Below are positions 24,143 through 32,442 of a stretch of 64,000 bases of DNA, one piece after another. The notes under the pieces were generated by a model, which was not told the origin of the DNA, ran no database searches, and worked only from the letters and a program-made list of their open reading frames with translations. The DNA comes from Deltaproteobacteria bacterium (GTDB lineage Bacteria; Myxococcota; UBA727; VGSZ01): contig JADZDP010000158.1 of NCBI GenBank assembly GCA_020850995.1, positions 19,137 to 83,136 of the forward strand, read 5' to 3'. Within the stretch, counting starts at the first letter, position 1. Every line of letters begins with the position of its first letter. A program made the position numbers and the translations under genes.

Positions 24143-25398
24143 TCCAGCAAGCCAACGCGGGCGGATGCAAACGGTGCCTCTACACCGTGGACCATCCACT
24201 GGGTCTCGTCCTCGACGATGAGGGGATCTGCTCCGGTTGTCGAGTCCATGAGGAGAAGGACCGGCTTGATTGGGCGGAGCGATGGCACAAGCTCGAGTCG
24301 ATCGTGCAGCAGTATCGGAGCCGGGGTGCAAGCAACTATGACTGCATCGTTCCAGTCACGGGTGCCAACGATTCCTTCTATATTCTTCATCTCGTCAAGG
24401 AGAGGCTGAAGCTAAAGCCCCTCCTGGTCACCTACAACAAGTACTTCAACACGCCGCTGGGCATCCGGAACCTGGCGAAGCTTCGGATCCGCTTCAACTG
24501 CGACATCCTCGTGCAGAACGTGAACCCGGTCTCAGTGCGGAAGGTGACTCGAACCACCCTGCGGGAGCTGGGCAGCATCTACTGGCCATGCCTGGCAGGG
24601 CAGACGGTGTTCCCCGTACAGACGGCCGTCCGCTTCAGAGTTCCGTTGATCATCTGGGGTGCGCATCAGGGCCTCGAGCAGGTTGGGATGTTCTCCCATG
24701 AGCACGAAGTCCAGATGACGCGGCGGTACCGCAAGGAACACGATCTCATGGGCCGCGAAGCGGACGACCTGCTGTCCCAATTCGACACTCTCGAGGAAGC
24801 AGACGTTTGGCAGTACCGCTACCCCGATGACCGTGAGATCAATGCCGTGGGCGTGCTCGGCCTCTATCTTGGCAACTACGTTCGATGGGACCCCAAGGCG
24901 CAGCACGAACAGATGATGCGCGAACATGGCTATCAGACCGCGCCATTTGGTCGAACTTTCGACTGTTACGACCATGTCGACTGCTTCAACTACATGAATG
25001 TCCATGACCAGTTGAAGCTCTTTAAGCACGGGTATTCCAAGGTGACGGACCACGCGACGAGGGAGATTCGACATGGGCGCCTGACACGGGAGCAAGGTTC
25101 GGCGCTCGTTCGACGGCACGAGCAGGTGCCACCGGAGTACTCGGAGCTTTTCTGTGAATGGCTCGGAGTGACCCCGCACTCGCTTCGGTTCCTCCTCGAT
25201 CGATTCCGCAACCCGAAGTTTTGGGACGTGGACGCGCCGGGGAAATGGACATTTCATGGCTGGAACACCTTCGACGGGTCGGCAGTTGAGGTGTCGGAAG
25301 GACGGGCGGTGGATGCCAACTGCAGGTTCTACGCGACGAGTAGGGTCGATGAGCGGCCGGAGCCAGCGTACATTGTCGTCGGCAAGGGCTATCCTTAG
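24139..25398 (+). CDS. Second N-acetyl sugar amidotransferase paralogue with altered PP-loop
   Basis: The 419-residue protein has the same four-cysteine ribbon as its neighbour (C10, C13, C31, C34), and the loop lies where expected, but it reads TGANDS (74-79) in place of SGGKDS. The Gly and Lys thought to hold ATP phosphates are Ala and Asn. The rest of the fold is well kept: YNKYFNTPLGIRNLAKL, an IYWPCLAGQ segment, PLIIWGAHQ and TREIRHGRLTRE. It starts at ATG 24139 in an ATGA overlap with hisF-like. It may form a hetero-complex with the first paralogue, act on another sugar, or use a modified ATP site. It is full length and not a pseudogene. Confidence 0.82.
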   Translation: MIQQANAGGCKRCLYTVDHPLGLVLDDEGICSGCRVHEEKDRLDWAERWHKLESIVQQYRSRGASNYDCIVPVTGANDSFYILHLVKERLKLKPLLVTYNKYFNTPLGIRNLAKLRIRFNCDILVQNVNPVSVRKVTRTTLRELGSIYWPCLAGQTVFPVQTAVRFRVPLIIWGAHQGLEQVGMFSHEHEVQMTRRYRKEHDLMGREADDLLSQFDTLEEADVWQYRYPDDREINAVGVLGLYLGNYVRWDPKAQHEQMMREHGYQTAPFGRTFDCYDHVDCFNYMNVHDQLKLFKHGYSKVTDHATREIRHGRLTREQGSALVRRHEQVPPEYSELFCEWLGVTPHSLRFLLDRFRNPKFWDVDAPGKWTFHGWNTFDGSAVEVSEGRAVDANCRFYATSRVDERPEPAYIVVGKGYP

Positions 25399-25572
25399 GG
25401 TGGGCGTGTTGATGTCTCCTGAGGTCACTCCAGGATAAGGCGCATTTTCACGGGAGGGCATCGCCGCCATGGAGCGCCCGCAGCCTGACGGACGCCGCAC
25501 CTGGAACTCGACGGCGTGTGGCTCCTGCAGGAACTTGTCGCGCTCATCCCGCCGCCCCAACAACCCAACCCG
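25399..25572 (+). other. Short gene-free gap before a GT4 gene
   Basis: These 174 bases follow the second amidotransferase gene. An in-frame GTG at 25516 could extend the next gene by 19 residues, but the added residues do not look conserved. No hairpin or convincing promoter was seen. Confidence 0.35.
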
Positions 25573-26691
25573 ATGACCAAAGCCTGCATCGTCCGTCCAA
25601 CGCTCTCCACCGGCGGCGCCGACCGCGTCACGCTCACCCTGATGCGCGAGCTGCCGAAGCACGGCATCGCGCCGGAGCTCATCCTCCTGCGCAAAGAAGG
25701 CGCAACGCTCGACCGCGCCGTCGGCACCGTCCATTCCCTGGAAGCGCGGAGCCTCTGGACCTCGGTACCGCCACTTGCCCGGCTGCTCCGACGGCTGCGA
25801 CCCGACGTCCTCTTCTCGACCTCGAGCGGAACCAATGTCCCAGCACTCCTCGCGTGGGAGCTCCTCGGCAAGCCCTTTCGGGTGGTCCTCTCCGAACGCA
25901 ACGTGCTGTTTCACGGCGGCTACACGACAAAGCGCGTCGCGCTCGCCGCGGCAAAGCGCTTGCTGTACCCGCGAGCGGATCAAGTAACGGTCATCAGCGG
26001 AGGGATCGGTGACCAGCTCGTCCAGGAGCTGCGGCTGCCGCGCGAGAAGATCTCCGTCGTCTTCAATCCAGTTGTAACGGAGGAGCTGCACATGGGCGCG
26101 AAGGCGCCGGTCGCCCATCGCTTCTTTGATGGCTCGGCGCCGGTCATCCTCGGTGTCGGGCGTTTCGTCAAGGAGAAGGCCTTCGACGTCCTGCTGCGCG
26201 CGTTCGCCATAGTGCGGCGCGAGCATGGCGCTCGACTCCTGCTCTTGGGTGAGGGGCCGCTCCGAGGGCCGCTGGAATTGCTTGCCCAGGAGCTGGGCAT
26301 TGCCGAGCACATCGACATGCCGGGCTTCGATCCGAACCCCTTCAAGTACATGGCGCGCGCGAGCGTCTTCGTTTTGACGTCCGAGCATGAAGGCCTCCCT
26401 GGGGTACTGATCCAAGCAATGGCCTGTGGCACACCAGTAATCTCGACTGATTGCCCGGCGGGACCATCGGAAATCATCGAACGGCCGGGCCAGGATGGGT
26501 TCCTCGTGCCGGTTGGCGATGTCGCGCAAGTCGCCGCACGCATGAGCGAGCTTCTCTCGAACAGCGAGCTCCGATGCGCCATCGGCGCCGGCGGCAGGAC
26601 CGCTTCGAAGAAGTTCGAGGTTGACGCCTCGATGCGGCTCTACCTCGAGGCGATCTGGCCGGGCTCGCAGCGGGCCGTACCGAATGTGTAG
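25573..26691 (+). CDS. Glycosyltransferase family 4 (GT-B)
   Basis: The 372-residue protein shows the retaining GT4 pattern: VRPTLSTGGADRVTLTLMREL at the N-terminus, ILGVGRFVKEKAFDVLLRAFA (GRxxxEKGxDxLLxA-type loop) at about 195, LLLLGEGPLR, and the nucleotide-sugar motif SEHEGLPGVLIQAMACGTPVIST at about 275-298 with the EX7E glutamates. It would add a sugar to the lipid-linked repeat unit on the cytoplasmic side. Donor and acceptor are unknown. Start ATG 25573 is chosen because homologous N-termini begin right at the first beta strand. It converges on the minus-strand metallo-hydrolase gene, 15 nt away. Confidence 0.85.
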   Translation: MTKACIVRPTLSTGGADRVTLTLMRELPKHGIAPELILLRKEGATLDRAVGTVHSLEARSLWTSVPPLARLLRRLRPDVLFSTSSGTNVPALLAWELLGKPFRVVLSERNVLFHGGYTTKRVALAAAKRLLYPRADQVTVISGGIGDQLVQELRLPREKISVVFNPVVTEELHMGAKAPVAHRFFDGSAPVILGVGRFVKEKAFDVLLRAFAIVRREHGARLLLLGEGPLRGPLELLAQELGIAEHIDMPGFDPNPFKYMARASVFVLTSEHEGLPGVLIQAMACGTPVISTDCPAGPSEIIERPGQDGFLVPVGDVAQVAARMSELLSNSELRCAIGAGGRTASKKFEVDASMRLYLEAIWPGSQRAVPNV

Positions 26692-26706
26692 CGTCGCAGT
26701 CGCTGG

Positions 26707-27636
26707 CTACCGACCATTGGTCAGAGCGCGGGTCTCTCCGATGGCCAACTGCCACAGTCGCCTCTCATCCAGTCGGCGGAAGCGAAACACAGATCGGAGT
26801 CGCTCTGGCGGCTGCCCAAGGGGTTCATCGGCAGTGCTGAAGGTCCCCCAGTGCATCGGCACGAGGGCTCTTGCGTCGAGGTCGACAAACGCGACCGCTG
26901 CATCCTCGGGGTTCATGTGTTGGGACTCCATGAACCAGCGAGGCTCGTAGGAGCCCACCGCAAGTGCTGCCCAATCGATTGGGCCCCATCGTTCGCGTAT
27001 GGCTCGAAAGCCCTGGAAGTAGGCGGTGTCGCCGGAATGATAGAGCGTCCCCTCGCTGCTTTTGAACACGAAGCCCCCCCAAAGCGCGTCATTGCGATCA
27101 AAGGGCGTCCGCATGGAAAAGTGCCGGGCAGGGACCAACGCGATCTGCAGCTCGTTGAGGCGCACGCTCTGCCACCAATCGAGCTCCTTGATGTTGGTGA
27201 TGCCAAGCTCGCGCAGGTAACGGCCGTTCCCAAGCGGTGTCACGTACAGCGGCCCGTTGCCGATCTGGGAAAGGGTTGGCAGGTCGAGATGATCCATGTG
27301 GTTGTGGGTGATGGCGACGACGTCGATGCGCGGCAGCTCTTGCAGTGCGATGCCTGGAGGGGCTCGTCTGGTGAAAAGGCGCGCCAGGTGCGCCGACCAG
27401 TTGGGATCGGTCAGCACCAGCGCCCCGCCAAGCCGCAAGGCGAAGGTTGCGTGACCAACCCAGGTCAACGAAGGGGCTGTCGAGTGCAGAAGCGCCAGGT
27501 CTGGTAACGCGATCGGCGTGCGAAACCCGCTGAGATCTGGCAGCGGCCCGCGACCCAAGAGCCGATGGACGACGCGCCACCTGATGTTGTCGCCTAGGCC
27601 CCTGCGGAGCGTCGCACGGTCGTCGAAGCGCCCCAT
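26707..27636 (-). CDS. MBL-fold metallo-hydrolase (NAPE-PLD/UlaG-like)
   Basis: The roughly 309-residue protein has the metallo-beta-lactamase metal motif THNHMDHLD, a downstream HFSMRTPFDRNDALWGGFVF segment, HSGDTAY (metal-bridging Asp) and PMHWGTF with the last histidine. The 'WVGHATFALRLGGALVLTDPNWS' start and 'WGGFVF' are features of the NAPE-phospholipase D-like/L-ascorbate-6-P lactonase group, which act on phosphodiesters or lactones. It is the only minus-strand gene inside the 8-41 kb block, transcribed away from the Gfo/Idh gene with start codons about 20 nt apart. ATG 27657 is an alternative start. Its role in the sugar locus is unknown. Confidence 0.72.
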   Translation of the reverse strand: MGRFDDRATLRRGLGDNIRWRVVHRLLGRGPLPDLSGFRTPIALPDLALLHSTAPSLTWVGHATFALRLGGALVLTDPNWSAHLARLFTRRAPPGIALQELPRIDVVAITHNHMDHLDLPTLSQIGNGPLYVTPLGNGRYLRELGITNIKELDWWQSVRLNELQIALVPARHFSMRTPFDRNDALWGGFVFKSSEGTLYHSGDTAYFQGFRAIRERWGPIDWAALAVGSYEPRWFMESQHMNPEDAAVAFVDLDARALVPMHWGTFSTADEPLGQPPERLRSVFRFRRLDERRLWQLAIGETRALTNGR

Positions 27637-27655
27637 GGTCCGCGAACGATGACAC

Positions 27656-28579
27656 ATGTACAATCAAGCTGACAGTGCACCCGAGCCGCGCCCCCTTCGC
27701 GTGGCGGTGATTGGCGGAGGCCGATGGGGCCAGGTGCTTCTGCGCGAGCTCGCCAAGACCTGCGAGGTCGTCGCGTGCGCAACGCTTGGGGATCCGGAGC
27801 GGCGCTTGGAGCTGCGGCAGCGGTTCCCGAGCGTCCCGGTGGTGACCGACCTTGCTGCCATGCTGTCCGCCCCCCAGATCGACGCCATCGCGGTGGCGAC
27901 GCCAATCGAGAGCCACGCCGTGCTCGCGCGCCGATCGCTGGAGGCCGGCAAGCACGTGTTTGTGGAGAAGCCTCTTGCGAACCGTGTCGACGACGCTATC
28001 GGTCTCGCAGAGCTGGCGGCGCAGGCGAAGCGTGTGCTGTTCACAGGACACGTGCTGTTGTTCCACCCGGTGTGTGAGGCACTACAGGTCCTCACCGCGA
28101 CCGACCCCCTCGTGTCTATGCGGGCGAGCTGGCGCAAGCTCGGTACCTTCGACGCGGACATCCTATGGAATCTCGGTAGTCATATCGTTGCGCTTGCACT
28201 AGCAATGTTTGGTGGGGCTCCGGCGCGCGCCGAGGTTGCGATGCGGCTGCCAGTAGTAACGACCTGTGACTTGCTGCGCGCGCGGCTCGAATGGGGAGAC
28301 GGGCGCCACTGCGAGATCGAGATCGACCGCTGTTCCCCGGTGAGGTCGCGGACCGTGACCTGCGTGACAAGCAGCGGTCGGGTGCTCTGTTGGGCAGATG
28401 ACGCTCTCTTTGAGCTTGCATCCGACCGCCGCTATGAACCGATTGTCGTGCCCGGCACTTCGCCATTGGAACGGGAGGTCGACGCCTTTCGTGGCCTCGT
28501 TGCGTTGGGCACGTCCGCAGTCGAGGCGGCCTTCGCCGTGGATGTCGTACGCATTCTTGCACGCATGGAGTCAGCATGA
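27656..28579 (+). CDS. Gfo/Idh/MocA-family oxidoreductase
   Basis: The 307-residue protein has the NAD(P)-binding GGGRWGQVLLREL near residue 20, the family's EKP motif (VEKPLANR) at about 100, and a short C-terminal alpha/beta domain (SWRKLGTFDADILWNLGSHIVAL). Family members oxidise or reduce a sugar hydroxyl, commonly C3 of UDP-GlcNAc uronic acid or its relatives. It overlaps the FAD oxidoreductase gene by 4 nt (ATGA), so the two probably act in sequence. The exact substrate cannot be read from sequence. Confidence 0.82.
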   Translation: MYNQADSAPEPRPLRVAVIGGGRWGQVLLRELAKTCEVVACATLGDPERRLELRQRFPSVPVVTDLAAMLSAPQIDAIAVATPIESHAVLARRSLEAGKHVFVEKPLANRVDDAIGLAELAAQAKRVLFTGHVLLFHPVCEALQVLTATDPLVSMRASWRKLGTFDADILWNLGSHIVALALAMFGGAPARAEVAMRLPVVTTCDLLRARLEWGDGRHCEIEIDRCSPVRSRTVTCVTSSGRVLCWADDALFELASDRRYEPIVVPGTSPLEREVDAFRGLVALGTSAVEAAFAVDVVRILARMESA

Positions 28580-29664
28580 ACGTCGCTGTTGTAGGCGGTG
28601 GGATCTTCGGGACGACCGCGGCGATCGAGCTAGCTCGCCATGGCCACAGCGTCGACTTGTACGAGCGGGAGGGCGACCTCCTCTGTGCGGCGTCGGGCAT
28701 CAACCAGTACCGCCTGCATCGTGGCTACCATTATCCACGATCGCTCGAGACGGCGATCGCATCGCGGGACGCCGAGAAAAGCTTTCGTGCAAGCTACCCA
28801 GATGCGGTTATCGACGACAATGCACATTATTACGCGATCGCTAACAAAGGCAGTCAGACAAGCGCATGCGACTTCCTTGGGTTCCTCTCGGCTGCGCGGC
28901 TCGAGCATGAACAACAAGAGTTGTCGTGCCTGTGCGGAGAGCAGGTCGACCTTGTGGTGCGGGTGCGTGAGAGCCTCTTTGATCCAGAGCGCCTCCGCGC
29001 CATCGTCTGGGAGCGACTGCGCGCGCTGCAGGTCCGGGTGCACCTGGGTGTCAGCGTGCAGCCAGACGCATTGACCAAGCATGATCACATCGTGTTGGCT
29101 ACCTATGCGTCCCTCGGCGGCATGGTGTCGGACGAGGGCGCTAGCAACTACCAGTTCGAAGTTTGCGAAAAGCCGGTGGTGCGGTTGCCGGAGACGCTTG
29201 CGCGGACCAGCATCGTCATCATGGACGGGCCGTTCATGTGCGTGGATCCACTCGGGCGAACGGGTCTCGCTGTCATGGGAAACGTGGTGCACGCTCTGCA
29301 CCACACGAACGTCGGCAGAACCCCAGAGGTACCAGACGCTCTGGTGGGCATGCTGAACCGCGGCATAGTGCGCAAGCCCTCGGTGACTCGCTTCCAAGAC
29401 TTCATCGAATCTGCATCCCGGTTCATCCCCACGATCCGCTCGGCGGAGCACATCGGATCCATGTTCACGGTACGCGCCGTCTTACCAGGACTCGACGACA
29501 CCGATGCTCGCCCGACGCTGGTGGTGAAACGGAGCGAGCGGGTCTTTACACTCTTCTCGGGGAAAATTGGGACCTGCGTGCGCGCTGCCGAAGAGCTGGT
29601 GTCGATGATTGGACGGACGTCGGGACGACAGCCCCCGCAGGGCGACGTCCGCAGTGTTGGGTAG
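28576..29664 (+). CDS. FAD-dependent oxidoreductase (DAO superfamily)
   Basis: The 362-residue protein begins with the dinucleotide-binding VAVVGGGIFGTTAAIELARHG and a following acidic YEREGDL, the standard Rossmann loop for the FAD adenosine. 'GINQYRLHRGYHYPRS' is a substrate-side loop that I recall in oxidoreductases of capsule loci, and the C-terminal FTLFSGKIGTCV fits the second FAD contact. It could oxidise an amine or hydroxyl on a nucleotide sugar. It is the last gene with the lower GC signature; the next gene, 32 nt on, has the high-GC pattern. Confidence 0.75.
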   Translation: MNVAVVGGGIFGTTAAIELARHGHSVDLYEREGDLLCAASGINQYRLHRGYHYPRSLETAIASRDAEKSFRASYPDAVIDDNAHYYAIANKGSQTSACDFLGFLSAARLEHEQQELSCLCGEQVDLVVRVRESLFDPERLRAIVWERLRALQVRVHLGVSVQPDALTKHDHIVLATYASLGGMVSDEGASNYQFEVCEKPVVRLPETLARTSIVIMDGPFMCVDPLGRTGLAVMGNVVHALHHTNVGRTPEVPDALVGMLNRGIVRKPSVTRFQDFIESASRFIPTIRSAEHIGSMFTVRAVLPGLDDTDARPTLVVKRSERVFTLFSGKIGTCVRAAEELVSMIGRTSGRQPPQGDVRSVG

Positions 29665-29696
29665 GCGATGAGAGCGCGATCGGCGGTGACATCGGC

Positions 29697-30752
29697 ATGA
29701 GCACGGAGCCTAGGAAGGTCGCCCTCATCGGCTGCGGCCACATCGCCGCCGCCCACCTCGCCGCCTGGAAGATAGCCCCCCACGGCAAGGTCACCACCCT
29801 CTTCGACGTCACCCGCGAGCTGGCGGACAAGCGCAGCGAAGAGTTCGGCGTCACACACGTCGCCGCCACGCTCGACGAAGCGCTCGCCCTCGCCGACGTC
29901 ATCGACGTCTGCACTCCCCCGCACACCCACGCCGACATCGCCGGTCGCGTGCTCAAGGCCGGCCGCCACTTGCTCATTGAGAAGCCCGTGGTCACCTCTG
30001 TCACCGACTGGGACGCGGTGCGCGCCGTCGCTGGCAAGCAGACCATCGGCGTGGTGCACAACCTCAAGTTCACCCATGCGGTGCAGCAGGCCAAGCAGTG
30101 GGTCGACGAAGGCCGCATCGGAGAGGTGCTGCGCCTGCACCGCCTCTTCCTCACCAGCCCCTATGGGGATCGCATGCTGGTGGGCGACAAGCACTGGTCG
30201 CACAAGCTCCCAGGCGGGCGCTGGTTCGAAACCTTGCCGCACGAGCTCTACCTCACGCACATGTTCGCGGGGCCATTGCCCGTGGCGTCGGTGACGGCGT
30301 TGCACACCAAGGGCGCGGTGCCCGGCGCGCCCGCCGACGAGGTTTGCGTGGTGCTGGCCGGTGGCCGCTGCATCTCGACCTTTCACTACTCCGCGTCGTC
30401 GAAGGAGAACCGTCGCTCCCTCGAGATCTTCGGCACCGAGGGCAAGATCGAGATCGACGTGCTGTCGGACACGGCAACGCTGGCGGCGGCCAAAGACAGT
30501 CGCGTGCGCCGGGCCGTGGGCGTGAAGAACGTAGAGACTGGCCAGCGCCTCCTGCAGGCGATCCCCGACCGCGCCGAGTACCTGCTGCGCCGCGCGCAAC
30601 GGGAGACGCCCCACGCTGCGATCATCCGCGCCTTCGACAAACACCTCGCGGGCGAGGGGCCCTCACCCACGCCGCTCGACGAGGTCGACTACGTGATCCG
30701 CACCGGCGAGCTCATCGGCAAGCAGATCGACGCCGCGGTCGGGAGGGGCTGA
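29697..30752 (+). CDS. Gfo/Idh/MocA-family oxidoreductase (first gene of the unassigned operon)
   Basis: The 351-residue protein has the NAD(P) motif ALIGCGHIAAAHLAAWK at residues 9-25, DVCTPPHTH and the catalytic EKP motif (LIEKPVVTS) at about 97-105, and a C-terminal domain with FHYSASSKENRRSLEIFGTEGKIE. It belongs to the same superfamily as the gene at 27656 but is not a close copy. It is the first gene of a co-directional run of 13 genes with gaps of at most 13 nt. Codon use is strongly GC-biased again. It probably oxidises a sugar ring hydroxyl in the pathway that the following cytidylyltransferase activates. Confidence 0.83.
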   Translation: MSTEPRKVALIGCGHIAAAHLAAWKIAPHGKVTTLFDVTRELADKRSEEFGVTHVAATLDEALALADVIDVCTPPHTHADIAGRVLKAGRHLLIEKPVVTSVTDWDAVRAVAGKQTIGVVHNLKFTHAVQQAKQWVDEGRIGEVLRLHRLFLTSPYGDRMLVGDKHWSHKLPGGRWFETLPHELYLTHMFAGPLPVASVTALHTKGAVPGAPADEVCVVLAGGRCISTFHYSASSKENRRSLEIFGTEGKIEIDVLSDTATLAAAKDSRVRRAVGVKNVETGQRLLQAIPDRAEYLLRRAQRETPHAAIIRAFDKHLAGEGPSPTPLDEVDYVIRTGELIGKQIDAAVGRG

Positions 30753-30758
30753 GACACC

Positions 30759-31496
30759 ATGACCAACGTTGCCATCATCACCGCGCGCGCCGGATCGAAG
30801 TCGATCCTCAACAAGAACGTGGCACCGATCGCTGGTCGACCAGTCATCGAGTACGTCATCGAGTGCGCACACCGGGCGAAAAGGATCGACAGCGTGTGGT
30901 GCTCCACCGACGGCGAGCTCATCGCCTCGGTGTGTCGCAAGAACGACTGTGCTGTCATCCCACGACCGGACGAGCTCGGCGGCGATCACGTCAACCATGG
31001 CGACGTCATCAAGCACGCCGTGGAGTACGTTGACCGCGCCGTCCCCGACCTGCAAAACGTCGTGCTCTTGCTCGGCAACACCGTGATGATCACGCCCGAG
31101 CTCTTCGACGAGGCCCTCGGCCACCTCGACGCCGACCCAACGCTCGACGGCGTGCTCTCGTGCTGGGAGGCCGCCGACGATCACCCGCTGCGCGCGCTGC
31201 AGATCAACGCCGATGGCCTCATCTCGGAGTACGGCGGCCCACGCCAGGTCTCCACCGAGCGGCAGAGCTACCCGAAGGCCTACTACTACGACCAGGGCGT
31301 GTGGGCCTTCCGCAAGCAGACGGTGCAGCGCCGCGAGGGCCCGAACCCGTGGTGGTGGATGGGCAAGCGCGTGAAGCCCATCGTCCGCCCGTGGATCACG
31401 GGGCGCGACATCAACGGCCCCTTCGACGTGCCCTTCCACGAGTGGTGGGTGCAGCACCCAGAGATCGTCAACGAAATCATGAAGCTCAAGGCGTGA
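30759..31496 (+). CDS. NeuA-like acylneuraminate cytidylyltransferase family protein
   Basis: The 245-residue enzyme has the CTP-binding IITARAGSKSILNKN motif of CMP-sialic acid and CMP-Kdo synthetases at residues 6-20 and the downstream WCSTDGELIA. Near the C-terminus 'WWWMGKRVKPIVRP' and 'DINGPFDVPFHEWW' replace the usual D-I-D-x-x-x-D segment with a related acidic pattern. It would attach CMP to an acidic sugar or hydroxy acid. GGGAGG precedes ATG 30759. It differs clearly from the SpsF-type enzyme at 9917, so the window encodes two different CMP-activation steps. Confidence 0.82.
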   Translation: MTNVAIITARAGSKSILNKNVAPIAGRPVIEYVIECAHRAKRIDSVWCSTDGELIASVCRKNDCAVIPRPDELGGDHVNHGDVIKHAVEYVDRAVPDLQNVVLLLGNTVMITPELFDEALGHLDADPTLDGVLSCWEAADDHPLRALQINADGLISEYGGPRQVSTERQSYPKAYYYDQGVWAFRKQTVQRREGPNPWWWMGKRVKPIVRPWITGRDINGPFDVPFHEWWVQHPEIVNEIMKLKA

Positions 31497-31503
31497 GGCC
31501 GCG

Positions 31504-32442
31504 ATGAAGATCCTGATCAGCACCTCCTCGTTCGCCGAGGTGTCGCGACGGCCGCTCGAGCAGCTCGAGCGGGCCGGGCACGCGGTGGCGCTCAACCCCC
31601 ACAAGCGGCAGCTCAACGGCGACGAGGCCAAGGCGCTGTACGCCGACATCGACGGCGTCATCGCCGGCACGGAGAAGATCACGAGCGCGCTCTTGGAGTG
31701 CGCGCCGCGCCTCAAGTGCATCTCCCGGGTCGGCACTGGCGTCGACGCTGTCGATCTGCAGGCCGCCGCCGCGCGCGGCATCCCGGTGTTCAACACTCCC
31801 ACCGCCCACGTCGACGCTGTGGCCGAGCTGGTGCTCGCCGGCACCTTGTCGGTGCTGCGCAAGCTCGGCGAGAGCGACCGCGCCATTCGTCGGGGTGAAT
31901 GGAAGAAGCCCATGGGCGGGCTCCTGCGCGGCAAGACCGTGGGCATCGTGGGGCTCGGCCGCATCGGGCGCGCGTTGGTCAAGCTGCTCATGCCCTTCGA
32001 TGTGCGTCTGTTGGCGAGCGATCCGCAGCTCGACGCCTCCTTCGCCGACGCCCACGGCGTGCGGCCCATGACCATCGACGAGCTCGTCACGCAGAGCGAC
32101 GTGCTCACCTTCAACCTGAGTTTCTCGAGCGAGGCGAAGAACCTGCTGTCGGCGCAGCGCATCGCCAAGCTCAAGCCGACGGCGGTGGTGGTGAACTGCG
32201 CCCGCGGCGGTCTCATCGACGAGCACGCGCTGGGCGCCTTCCTGCGCACCAACCCCGACGCGGGCGCCTACCTCGACACCTTCGACGCCGAGCCCTACCG
32301 CGGGCCGCTCACCGAGCTCGACAACGTGCTCTTGTCGGCGCACATCGGCAGCTACGCGCGCGAGGCGCGCGAGCGCATGGAGAGCGAGGCCGTCGAGCAC
32401 CTGCTGCAGGGGCTCGCGGGCCGAAAGGGGAACGTCGCATGA
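31504..32442 (+). CDS. D-2-hydroxyacid dehydrogenase (phosphoglycerate dehydrogenase-like)
   Basis: The 312-residue NAD enzyme has the family layout: catalytic-domain start ILISTSSFAEVSRRPLE, SRVGTGVDAVDL, VGIVGLGRIGRALVKLL for NAD, the catalytic Arg in CARGGLIDE, the acidic AEPYRGPL and the catalytic His in SAHIGSY. It interconverts a 2-hydroxy acid and a 2-keto acid. Length matches short PGDH-like enzymes without the ACT regulatory domain. Its position between a CMP-transferase and an SDR suggests that it makes an acid component of the polymer and not serine. The stop overlaps the next ATG. Confidence 0.85.
   Translation: MKILISTSSFAEVSRRPLEQLERAGHAVALNPHKRQLNGDEAKALYADIDGVIAGTEKITSALLECAPRLKCISRVGTGVDAVDLQAAAARGIPVFNTPTAHVDAVAELVLAGTLSVLRKLGESDRAIRRGEWKKPMGGLLRGKTVGIVGLGRIGRALVKLLMPFDVRLLASDPQLDASFADAHGVRPMTIDELVTQSDVLTFNLSFSSEAKNLLSAQRIAKLKPTAVVVNCARGGLIDEHALGAFLRTNPDAGAYLDTFDAEPYRGPLTELDNVLLSAHIGSYAREARERMESEAVEHLLQGLAGRKGNVA

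Larger units (their letters stand above)
8426..29664 (+). other. Lower-GC, probably acquired legionaminate/acetamidino-sugar island
   Basis: Between the IS remnant and the Gfo/Idh gene at 29697, third-codon positions are much less G/C-rich than in the flanking genes. By hand, one sequence row at 8521-8580 is 34 of 60 G+C, while a flanking row at 34081-34140 is 46 of 60. All genes except the MBL gene run in one direction, and the block holds the legionaminate and amidino-transfer genes as a unit. The left edge has a decayed transposase and a truncated gene copy, both expected at an insertion boundary. The right edge is only a compositional step without visible repeats. Confidence 0.6.

Noticed and set aside
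24139..25398. Second amidotransferase as a pseudogene because of its altered ATP loop
   Set aside because: The frame is full length, overlaps its neighbour in ATGA, and the zinc ribbon and remaining motifs are intact.
24532..26529. 665-codon open frame on the minus strand across the amidotransferase and GT4 genes
   Set aside because: It is antisense to two clearly conserved genes and has no family character. Long empty frames opposite real genes are expected at this GC.
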